The notes under the pieces are model-generated. The model was not told the DNA's origin, searched no databases, and was given only the letters and a program-made list of their open reading frames with translations. The translations under genes were made by a program, and so were the position numbers. A DNA stretch of 5,036 bases from positions 1 through 5,036 of the forward strand of contig JAQUUS010000141.1 in assembly GCA_028693775.1 (NCBI GenBank). Direction: 5' to 3'. This stretch comes from Alphaproteobacteria bacterium (lineage in GTDB: Bacteria; Pseudomonadota; Alphaproteobacteria; UBA9219). Positions 1-5,036 of this stretch are shown here, piece by piece; position 1 is the first letter of the stretch, and every line of letters starts with the position of its first letter.

Positions 1-1
1 G

Positions 2-919
2 ACCGGCGGCGGCTATGCTCTGACGGGCTATGCGGGTGCCTTCAAGGGCACCACCTATACCGTTGCGGTCACCTCGGCCGGCGCTCCGGCTTCGGCTAAC
101 GCGGGCTCGTACGGCATCATCATCTCCGGCTACACCGGGCTCGACGGTCTGACCGTCACGCTCAACAACGGCACGTTGACGGTTAATCCCGCCGCTCTGA
201 CGGTCGTTGCGGATAGCCTCAGCAAGATCTACGGCGACGCGGATCCGGCCTTTACCTACTCGGTCAGCGGCCTTGTGAACGGCGATGCGGAAGCCTCGGT
301 CATGAGCGGCCTGTTGGCTCGCGAAGCCGGCGAAAACGTCGGAACGTATGCGATCAATCAGGGCACTCTCTCCGCTGGCGGTAATTATACCATCGCTTTT
401 ACGGGCGGGTTCCTGACCATCAACAAGTACACGCTGCTTGTGACGGCTGACGACAAGGTCAAGTACATCAACACGCCGCTTCCGGAGCTGACCTACACTT
501 ACGGCGCTCTGCGTAACGGCGATACGGGGTCGGTCTTCTCCGGTTCGTTGGACACGACGGCGACAGCCTCTTCGGGATACGGTTCCTATCCGATCACGCG
601 GGGCACTCTTTCGGCTGGCGGCAACTACGACATCAAGTTCGTCGATGGCACGCTGCGCGTCGTTACGGTCGATCCCAATTCGGCGATCAACCGTTCCAAG
701 GGATCGTCGAGAAGGGGCCCTGTCGGTACGCTTCTTTCGATCGTGAACACAGGCGCGGTTCCCTCGGGCGCTTTGCCTAACCTCGCTCCCGCAGCGGGCG
801 GTCCGGGAATGGCTCTTGCCGATCTGGCTCCTGCCGCAGGCGGCAACAATTTTGGGCCGGGCACCGTTACCCCGCTTATTCAGTGCAACGAAGTAACGCC
901 CTGCGACATCAACCAGTAA
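2..919 (+). CDS. C-terminal end of a large MBG-repeat secreted adhesin-like protein (5' truncated by window edge)
   Basis: The frame is open from base 2 to the TAA at 917-919, so 305 residues of a longer protein are visible. An apparent TTG start at 176 lies inside a repeat and is not a real start. Residues 1-61 are the end of one beta-rich module. Residues 65-142 and 143-221 are two complete repeats of the MBG type (YGDADP, GLVNGD, GTLSAGGNY, then a closing hydrophobic strand). The second repeat is more degenerate, with KYINTPLPELTYTYG in place of the YGDADP block. Residues 222-305 form a low-complexity Gly/Ala/Pro tail with LAPAAGG twice, ending CNEVTPCDINQ. Repeats of this family are known as stalk modules in very large exported bacterial proteins, often filamentous-haemagglutinin-like and secreted by a TpsB partner. 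Surface or secreted location is inferred, because the signal peptide and any secretion domain lie outside the window. Adhesion is the likely role but is not shown. Confidence 0.8.
   Translation, partial: TGGGYALTGYAGAFKGTTYTVAVTSAGAPASANAGSYGIIISGYTGLDGLTVTLNNGTLTVNPAALTVVADSLSKIYGDADPAFTYSVSGLVNGDAEASVMSGLLAREAGENVGTYAINQGTLSAGGNYTIAFTGGFLTINKYTLLVTADDKVKYINTPLPELTYTYGALRNGDTGSVFSGSLDTTATASSGYGSYPITRGTLSAGGNYDIKFVDGTLRVVTVDPNSAINRSKGSSRRGPVGTLLSIVNTGAVPSGALPNLAPAAGGPGMALADLAPAAGGNNFGPGTVTPLIQCNEVTPCDINQ
194..664 (+). repeat. Two tandem MBG-type coding repeats (194-427 and 428-664)
   Basis: The two units are about 78 and 79 codons long and align end to end. The conserved cores are TYSVSGLVNGD against TYTYGALRNGD and GTLSAGGNYTI against GTLSAGGNYDI. 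Near the 3' end of each unit the DNA itself is still very similar (about 360-387 and 601-628), while the 5' halves have diverged. This fits old tandem duplication followed by drift, with the NY-containing strand most conserved. A partial module upstream (2-184) ends in GTLTVN and probably belongs to the same stalk. Confidence 0.7.
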
Positions 920-937
920 GCGTTATTCCAGAAAAAG

Positions 938-967
938 AAAACGCGGCCCATTGGGGCCGCGTTTTTT
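938..967. terminator. Bidirectional rho-independent terminator between convergent genes
   Basis: A perfect 12-bp stem pairs AAAACGCGGCCC (938-949) with GGGCCGCGTTTT (954-965) around an ATTG loop. On the plus strand it continues into a run of six T (962-967). On the minus strand the A-rich stretch 932-940 becomes the T tract. It lies 18 bases after the adhesin stop and 16 bases beyond the end of the minus-strand deoxyribosyltransferase gene, so it can end both transcripts. Confidence 0.92.
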
Positions 968-983
968 ATTGGCTGGATTTCTC

Positions 984-1619
984 CTATTGGCCGGGCTCCG
1001 GGCGGTTCTGCGCCGCGCTGAGGGGCTTGAGGGTGTTTTTAAATCGGGTTTCGATGATCTCCCGGGCTCCGGCCACGGCTTCGTCGAGGCTTTTGGCGAT
1101 GAAGCCGCCCGTTTTGTGGATGGCCTGCGTGAGCATCAGGTTTTCGGCGCCGCCATAGGCTTCGACCTCAAGGGTATCGGGCGCCCGCAGGATGCCGTTT
1201 TCGTCTTTTGTAATCTTTTGGCCTTTATAATAATCGTTGATGACCCGCTCTTCGAAAGAGCGCGGATCTTCGGTGTAGCCGATAATCAGGATGTTATCCT
1301 TGACCTCGGCCAGCGCGCTCATGAAGCCGACCTCGAATGCCGTGCCGACATCCATCGACGGGCCTCTGTAGGGCGTCATGTTGGCGAAAATGATGCCAAA
1401 ACGGCCAGCTTCGCAGCAGCCGAGCATCAGGCCTTCGTTGGCCTTGCCGATGGCGTTGGCCGTTTCGGCGGGGTCTCCGAACTGGATTTCGTTGTCGAAG
1501 GGGTAGTGGCCCACAATTCCGGCTTCGGCCAGTCTGGCTTTCAGTTTTTCGCCGATTTCTTTTCCGTTGGGATAGAAAACATCCGGTCCGGCAAGGTATG
1601 CATGAATTTCCGGGATCAT
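984..1619 (-). CDS. Nucleoside 2-deoxyribosyltransferase family protein
   Basis: This 211-residue protein belongs to the nucleoside 2-deoxyribosyltransferase family. These enzymes move the 2-deoxyribose of a deoxynucleoside to another base, or to water in hydrolase-type members, in cytoplasmic nucleoside salvage. Residues 8-12 (YLAGP) form the N-terminal nucleotide-fold motif. Residues 83-98 (PYRGPSMDVGTAFEVG) hold the family active-site block. Glu96 matches the catalytic nucleophile, and Asp90 sits six residues before it, the same spacing as Asp92 and Glu98 of the Lactobacillus leichmannii enzyme. The stop is TAG (984-986 on the plus strand). ATG at 1619 is preceded on the minus strand by AAAGGTGAAAT, a good ribosome site. 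The C-terminal 50 residues hold a helical stretch ending in a Pro/Gly-rich tail. It is transcribed away from the chorismate enzyme gene, probably alone. The family call is firm, but substrate preference and transferase versus hydrolase activity cannot be read from sequence. Confidence 0.9.
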   Translation of the reverse strand: MIPEIHAYLAGPDVFYPNGKEIGEKLKARLAEAGIVGHYPFDNEIQFGDPAETANAIGKANEGLMLGCCEAGRFGIIFANMTPYRGPSMDVGTAFEVGFMSALAEVKDNILIIGYTEDPRSFEERVINDYYKGQKITKDENGILRAPDTLEVEAYGGAENLMLTQAIHKTGGFIAKSLDEAVAGAREIIETRFKNTLKPLSAAQNRPEPGQ

Positions 1620-1658
1620 ATTTCACCTTTCAAATAATGAATGGAAAAACGTGTCTCT

Positions 1659-1685
1659 ATACGTTCTGGGACGTATGAAGTATAG
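1659..1685. promoter_or_regulatory. Overlapping inverted repeats in the divergent intergenic region (possible operator)
   Basis: Two nested dyads are visible. ATACGT (1659-1664) and ACGTAT (1671-1676) flank TCTGGG. CTATAC (1657-1662) and GTATAG (1680-1685) flank 17 bases. Both sit in the 122-base gap between the deoxyribosyltransferase and synthase genes, overlapping the candidate -10 elements in both directions. This is the usual place for an operator controlling both genes. No specific regulator is recognised, and arms this short can arise by chance. Confidence 0.3.
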
Positions 1686-1706
1686 TTTGCCCGCCGGGGC
1701 GCGCAA
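1679..1706 (-). promoter_or_regulatory. Candidate sigma-70 promoter for the deoxyribosyltransferase gene
   Basis: Read on the minus strand, TTGCGC (1706-1701) is followed after 16 bases by TATACT (1684-1679), which matches five of six bases of the -10 consensus. The -35 match is only TTG. Transcription would start near 1672, giving a leader of roughly 50 bases. On the plus strand the same spot reads TATAGT (1681-1686), also five of six, so it could serve as a -10 for the synthase operon. I see no convincing -35 at the right distance for that direction. Confidence 0.35.
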
Positions 1707-1727
1707 GAGGATGGCGATCCGGCCAAA

Positions 1728-1734
1728 GAGGGAG
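1728..1734 (+). promoter_or_regulatory. Ribosome binding site that decides the synthase start
   Basis: GAGGGAG ends seven bases before the ATG at 1742, an ideal spacing. The in-frame GTG at 1736 lies only one base after the same element, too close to use it. The ATG is therefore chosen, removing two residues from the longest open frame. Confidence 0.75.
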
Positions 1735-1741
1735 AGTGTTA

Positions 1742-3598
1742 ATGTTTTTCGAGACAATCGATACAAGCCGTTCGTTTACCTTGATTGAGAAGGACGGACG
1801 CGTGGTTTGCGCGCAAGGCGTTTTTCACAAGCTCGACAAAATCGACGAGATCCATACTCTGGCGCGCAAGACCGGGCGAGACATCGCCTTTGCCTTGCCG
1901 TTCCGCACGATCAGGGAGCGCGGGTTCGAGGCGCGGGGCGATGAACCCATTTTGGCCATGGAGATCGAGACGGCGCTGGAGATGCCCAAGGAGCGCCTTG
2001 CGGCCGAGCTGCCGGACGACGAGATCGAATGGGACGGAGATATCAAGGCCTCTCTTTCGGACGAGGACTATGCGGCTGTCGTCGCCGATTTCCAGAAAAA
2101 CGAAATCGAATGCGGAAACGCGTCGCAGGTGACTATCGCAAGAATTTTCACGGGGAAGATCAAGGCGTTCGATATTCAGACGGCGCTTAAAATCTACCGC
2201 AAGCTTTTGGGGCGCAGCGGCCAGTATATGGCCGTTCTTTATGCGAACGTTCATCCGGACGATCCGGCCAAAAACCAGTTTATCGTTGGCGCGACCCCCG
2301 AACGGCATTTGGAGATCCGGGGCAACGAGACAATCATGATTCCGATCGCCGGGACGTTGCGCAAGGAAGACCGCGAGACGTTCGAACAACGGCTGGACCG
2401 TTTTCTCGCCGATCCGAAAGAGATCAACGAACTGTTTCAGGTTGTCGACGAGGAAATGAAAATCATGGGCGTCATTTGCCCAGATGGCGGCGAGGTCGAG
2501 GGGCCGTTTCTTCGCGAGATCGGCGCTGTCGTTCATACCGAGTACCGGCTTGTCGGGCGGCGCGGGCGCGATACGCTTGCCGGGCTGAAGCGTACGCTTC
2601 ATATGCCCACGGTTGTCGGATCGCCGATGGAAAGCGCCGCGCGCATCGTTCACAAATACGAGCCGGAGTCCCGCCGGTATTATGGCGGCGAAATCGGCAT
2701 CTACCGCAATCCGCGCACGGATCTTCCGAACGGCGATCTTGATTGTGCCATTCTGCTGCGTTGCGCCGAGGTGTCGGGCGACGGCGGTTTTCGCGTTCAG
2801 GCGGGTGGCGGCATTGTCCGGGATTCGGTTCCTCTCAACGAAGCCAAGGAATCCCGCGCCAAGGCCATGGGCATTCTGGGCGTGTTGACGGGGGCAAGCC
2901 AGCTCAAGGAAACCTATCTGACCGAGGCTATGGCCAAAAAAATCCAGCCTGTGCTGACGTCGAGAAACATGCAACTTTCAAGCTTCTGGATGAGCAAGCA
3001 GGATCCGCATGCCGAGGCAGGGGTGTCTCTCGACAATCTCAAAGTCGTCATCATGAACAACGAGGACGATTTCGCCTACATGACCGGCCACATGCTGCGC
3101 ACGATGCATGCCGATGTGTCGGTGATCGACAGCATGGCTTTCGATCCGGCGGCGGACGATAGCGATATTGTGATCGTTGGGCCCGGCCCGGGCGATCCGA
3201 CCGACATGAGCCATCCGCGCATGCGCCGCGTGCAGGAGATCATCACGGAGCTTACAAAGAGGCGGAAACCCATGCTCGGCATTTGTCTCGGGCACCAGTC
3301 TTTGGCTGTGAACAAGAACATCGATGTCGAGCGGCAGACGCAGTCTACGCAGGGCATGCAGAGGGCTGTTGACCTGATGGGCAAGCGCTGCCGCCTCGGG
3401 TTCTATAATTCATTTTCGCCCGTTTATAACGAAAAGGCCCGGGCGCATACGGATATCAAGTTCGATCTGGATGAAAATAACAGGATTATCGCCATGGAAG
3501 GCGTTCGTTTTATCGGGTTCCAATTTCATCCGGAATCGATTATGTCCGAGGACGGCGCAAGCGTTCTTCATCGCGCCATGATGCGTCTTCGTTATTAG
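1742..3598 (+). CDS. PhzE-type fused anthranilate/2-amino-2-deoxyisochorismate synthase (chorismate-binding domain plus glutamine amidotransferase)
   Basis: This 618-residue enzyme should use glutamine-derived ammonia to aminate chorismate, giving 2-amino-2-deoxyisochorismate (ADIC) or anthranilate. Residues about 100-395 form the chorismate-binding domain: GATPERHLEIR (183-193), PIAGT (201-205), LFQVVDEEMKIM (231-242), HTEY (265-268), VVGSPMESA (291-299), YYGGEIG (313-319) and the closing NEAKESRAKA (366-375). Residues about 433-618 form a class I glutamine amidotransferase. Its triad is intact: Cys515 in LGICLGHQS, and His596 and Glu598 in FHPES. VVDEE where TrpE has a VDRND-like block, FYNSF at 554-558, and the total length all resemble PhzE (about 630 residues), not the alphaproteobacterial TrpE(G) of about 720-730. 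No phenazine gene is visible nearby, so it could equally supply anthranilate for tryptophan or another product. It leads a likely operon, with the next gene starting nine bases after its TAG. Domain architecture is certain; the product made is not. Confidence 0.88.
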   Translation: MFFETIDTSRSFTLIEKDGRVVCAQGVFHKLDKIDEIHTLARKTGRDIAFALPFRTIRERGFEARGDEPILAMEIETALEMPKERLAAELPDDEIEWDGDIKASLSDEDYAAVVADFQKNEIECGNASQVTIARIFTGKIKAFDIQTALKIYRKLLGRSGQYMAVLYANVHPDDPAKNQFIVGATPERHLEIRGNETIMIPIAGTLRKEDRETFEQRLDRFLADPKEINELFQVVDEEMKIMGVICPDGGEVEGPFLREIGAVVHTEYRLVGRRGRDTLAGLKRTLHMPTVVGSPMESAARIVHKYEPESRRYYGGEIGIYRNPRTDLPNGDLDCAILLRCAEVSGDGGFRVQAGGGIVRDSVPLNEAKESRAKAMGILGVLTGASQLKETYLTEAMAKKIQPVLTSRNMQLSSFWMSKQDPHAEAGVSLDNLKVVIMNNEDDFAYMTGHMLRTMHADVSVIDSMAFDPAADDSDIVIVGPGPGDPTDMSHPRMRRVQEIITELTKRRKPMLGICLGHQSLAVNKNIDVERQTQSTQGMQRAVDLMGKRCRLGFYNSFSPVYNEKARAHTDIKFDLDENNRIIAMEGVRFIGFQFHPESIMSEDGASVLHRAMMRLRY

Positions 3599-3607
3599 GG
3601 GAGTGGA

Positions 3608-4270
3608 ATGGATACGGCAGGGTCAATAAGCGTTTATGTCGTTCAGGTTACCCAGTTCCAGCAGAACTGCACGCTTGTGGTTTGCAACAAGACCAAAGCG
3701 TGCGCGGTGATCGATCCGGGCGGCGATGTCGATATGATCCTTGCCGAAGCCAAAAAACATGGGGCCAAGATCGAGAAGATATGGATCACGCACGGCCATC
3801 TCGATCACGGCGGCGGCGCGCGCGCCCTGAAGGCGGCGACAGGGGCGGTCATCGAAGGCCCAAACAAGGACGACGATTTCTGGGTGATGAACATTCCGAT
3901 GAACGCCATGCAGTGCGGTATGACAGGCATGGACAGCTTCGTTCCTGACCGGTGGCTCAAGGACGGGGATACCGTTTCCGTCGGCGAGACGACATGGCAG
4001 GTCATTCATTGCCCGGGGCATACGCCGGGACATGTGGTGTATTATAACAAGGAGAACAATTTTGCGCAGGTGGGGGACGTTCTGTTCAGGAATTCCATCG
4101 GACGCGCCGATTTGCCGCGCAGCAATCCGCGCGCTTTGATCAAGTCGATTACGGAAAAACTCTGGCCTTTGGGCGATGTCGAATTCATTCCGGGGCACGG
4201 CGGACCGTCGACTTTCGGCACAGAACGGAAGAACAATCCGTATGTGTCGGACCGGGTTTTGGGGGCTTGA
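3608..4270 (+). CDS. gloC: GloC/YcbL-type MBL-fold hydrolase (glyoxalase II family)
   Basis: This 220-residue cytoplasmic metallo-beta-lactamase-fold protein closely resembles Escherichia coli YcbL (GloC), a type II glyoxalase that hydrolyses S-lactoylglutathione, from end to end. The metal ligands are all visible: His62, His64, Asp66 and His67 in THGHLDH, His138 in CPGHTPGH, Asp157 in GDVLF, and His197 in PGHGGPST. Other family signatures are the early QNC (19-21), DPGGD (36-40), GP followed by DDDFW (84-92), VPDRWLKDGD (112-121), and the ending GTERKNNPY. The compact form lacks the long helical C-terminal domain of classical GloB, as YcbL does. ATG at 3608 follows GGGGAG (3598-3603) with four bases between. 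The ribosome site overlaps the end of the upstream synthase stop codon, so the two genes are probably cotranscribed and perhaps translationally coupled. A functional link with the synthase is not obvious. The exact thioester substrate is inferred from the family. Confidence 0.9.
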   Translation: MDTAGSISVYVVQVTQFQQNCTLVVCNKTKACAVIDPGGDVDMILAEAKKHGAKIEKIWITHGHLDHGGGARALKAATGAVIEGPNKDDDFWVMNIPMNAMQCGMTGMDSFVPDRWLKDGDTVSVGETTWQVIHCPGHTPGHVVYYNKENNFAQVGDVLFRNSIGRADLPRSNPRALIKSITEKLWPLGDVEFIPGHGGPSTFGTERKNNPYVSDRVLGA

Positions 4271-4394
4271 GACAGGGGCCGGAATCCGGGAAAAGGGCCG
4301 AAAAAATAGCTAAAACAGGCCTTGGAACGAGTGACTATACAGAGCCCCGAAGGCTTGCTATTTAGGACAGACACAATCTTCTGATGTTAGAAAA

Positions 4395-4889
4395 ATGAGC
4401 GAAGATTTACTGAGATATGATTTGATGATCGAGGCCGCCTTGCGTGACGTTGTGCGTGAGACGATGGAAACGGTTGCGCGCGATGGGCTGCCCGGCGACC
4501 ATCATTTCTACATTACGTTTCAGACAAAATTCCCCGGCGTTCAGGTTCCGGACTATTTGCGCAAGCAGTATCCGGACGAGATGACGATTGTTCTGCAATA
4601 TCAGTTTTTCGGCCTTCGGCTTGAGGACGATTGCATCCGCGTGACGCTGAGCTTTAATAACGTTAAGGAAAATTTATCCGTTCCGATCGATGCGATTACA
4701 ACTTTTGCCGATCCTTCCGTTAACTTTGCCTTGCAGTTCCAGAATGCCGGGGAATCGGGCCAATATCCTGAAAAAGAAGGACAATCGCCTGCCGAGCCAT
4801 CCAAGGACTCTACCGGAAAGCCTGCCGACAAGGAAAAAGAAGATGGCCAGGGCAAGGTAATAAGTCTGGACAAATTCAGAAAAAAATAA
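4395..4889 (+). CDS. sspB: SspB, ClpXP protease adaptor (alphaproteobacterial type)
   Basis: This 164-residue protein matches the alphaproteobacterial SspB adaptor, which tethers ssrA-tagged and some other substrates to the ClpX unfoldase of ClpXP in the cytoplasm. Residues 1-117 are the dimeric substrate-binding core: HHFYITFQTKFPGV (36-49), LRKQYPDEMTIVLQYQFF (55-72), a VTLSFNNVKENLSVP strand pair (83-97), and FADPSVNFALQF (104-115). Residues 118-153 are a disordered Glu/Lys/Ser/Pro/Gly linker. Residues 154-164 (KVISLDKFRKK) fit the short C-terminal ClpX-binding motif of the family. ATG at 4395 suits the family N-terminus, but the bases before it (TGTTAGAAAA) hold no real Shine-Dalgarno sequence. 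The 124-base gap upstream suggests its own promoter, which I could not identify with confidence. The tRNA-Glu gene begins 21 bases after the stop, with no terminator in between. Identity is well supported. Confidence 0.93.
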   Translation: MSEDLLRYDLMIEAALRDVVRETMETVARDGLPGDHHFYITFQTKFPGVQVPDYLRKQYPDEMTIVLQYQFFGLRLEDDCIRVTLSFNNVKENLSVPIDAITTFADPSVNFALQFQNAGESGQYPEKEGQSPAEPSKDSTGKPADKEKEDGQGKVISLDKFRKK

Positions 4890-4910
4890 GACAAAGCACG
4901 CCTTGCATAT

Positions 4911-4986
4911 GTCCCCTTCGTCTAGAGGCCTAGGACACCACCCTCTCACGGTGAGAACACGGGTTCGACTCCCGTAGGGGACGCCA
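4911..4986 (+). tRNA. tRNA-Glu (anticodon CTC)
   Basis: A complete 76-base cloverleaf with an encoded CCA can be folded by eye. The acceptor stem pairs GTCCCCT (4911-4917) with AGGGGAC (4976-4982), followed by discriminator G and CCA (4984-4986). The D arm pairs GTCT (4920-4923) with GGAC (4933-4936), including one T-G wobble. The anticodon loop CTCTCAC (4943-4949) gives anticodon CTC (4945-4947). The variable region is GAAC. The T arm is ACGGG, TTCGACT, CCCGT (4959-4975). Position 27-43 is a C-A mismatch (4938 and 4954), leaving four anticodon-stem pairs. CTC reads GAG only, so a tRNA-Glu(TTC) gene should exist elsewhere in the genome. Confidence 0.95.
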
Positions 4987-5002
4987 AAGTTTTCAAATGA
5001 TT

Positions 5003-5034
5003 AGCCGCCATCTCGGGCGGCTTTTTCATTTTTT
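5003..5034 (+). terminator. Rho-independent terminator after tRNA-Glu
   Basis: AGCCGCC (5003-5009) pairs with GGCGGCT (5016-5022) around a six-base loop (ATCTCG). It is followed by TTTTT, a CA interruption, and another T run to 5034. It lies 16 bases after the tRNA CCA end and would close the tRNA, or sspB-tRNA, transcript. Confidence 0.85.
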
Positions 5035-5036
5035 GG

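Noticed and set aside
625..864. Minus-strand frame with two PPAAGAR repeats
   Set aside because: The repeats are the reverse reading of the LAPAAGG coding repeats in the adhesin tail.
951..1637. A 228-codon plus-strand open frame
   Set aside because: It is the antisense shadow of the deoxyribosyltransferase gene, whose minus-strand product has clear active-site motifs and a good ribosome site.
1689..1700. GCCC-GCCG-GGGC hairpin upstream of the synthase as an attenuator
   Set aside because: Four base pairs and no T run after it make it too weak to terminate transcription.
1739..2974. A 411-codon open frame on the minus strand
   Set aside because: It lies entirely opposite the synthase coding region, has no recognisable domain, and reads as the Arg/His/Asp-rich shadow typical of antisense frames in GC-rich genes.
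3623..4198. A 191-codon minus-strand frame opposite the hydrolase gene
   Set aside because: No motif and no ribosome site support it, while the plus strand encodes a complete metal-binding hydrolase.
4277..4306. Possible terminator after the hydrolase gene (CCGG-AAT-CCGG and an A run)
   Set aside because: The stem is only four base pairs and the following homopolymer is A on the plus strand, so it does not fit an intrinsic terminator for this direction.
4322..4383. Possible sspB promoter elements (TATACA at 4336, TTGCTA at 4355)
   Set aside because: No pair of -35 and -10 matches occurs at 16-18 base spacing. The CTATAC shared with the 1657 region is too short to count as a common regulatory site.
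4911..5036. tRNA-Glu as an integration site for a mobile element
   Set aside because: tRNA genes are common targets, but no repeat of the tRNA 3' end, integrase or foreign gene is visible. The tRNA is followed directly by its terminator and the window ends.

Overview
The window most likely comes from an alphaproteobacterium of moderately high G+C content. The best lineage marker is an SspB of the alphaproteobacterial type, with a short N-terminal core, a charged linker and a C-terminal VISLDKFRKK-like ClpX-docking tail. The genes on both sides look like ordinary chromosomal content. I cannot name the genus. There is no gene-free stretch longer than about 125 bases.

Left part (1-967): the 3' end of a large secreted adhesin-like gene runs in from outside the window. 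It shows two complete MBG-type beta-sandwich repeats, the end of a third module, and a Gly/Ala/Pro-rich tail that ends in a close pair of cysteines. It converges on a minus-strand gene (984-1619) for a nucleoside 2-deoxyribosyltransferase. The two share a strong bidirectional intrinsic terminator at 938-967.

Middle (1620-4270): a 122-base divergent intergenic region carries overlapping inverted repeats and a plausible minus-strand promoter. It separates the deoxyribosyltransferase from a two-gene plus-strand operon. The first gene encodes a fused, glutamine-dependent chorismate amidating enzyme. It is of the compact PhzE type (618 residues) rather than the long rhizobial TrpE(G) type, and its amidotransferase triad is intact. 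Nine bases after its stop comes a GloC/YcbL-type metallo-beta-lactamase-fold hydrolase (glyoxalase II family).

Right part (4271-5036): sspB, the ClpXP adaptor gene, is followed after only 21 bases by tRNA-Glu(CTC) and then a rho-independent terminator. This arrangement could allow an sspB-tRNA cotranscript.

Nothing here is clearly a new defence system or mobile element. The points most worth a second look are the terminal cysteine pair of the adhesin, the PhzE-type synthase standing apart from any visible phenazine genes, the dyad-rich divergent promoter region with a tiny Tyr/Phe/Trp-containing reading frame, and the sspB-tRNA arrangement.
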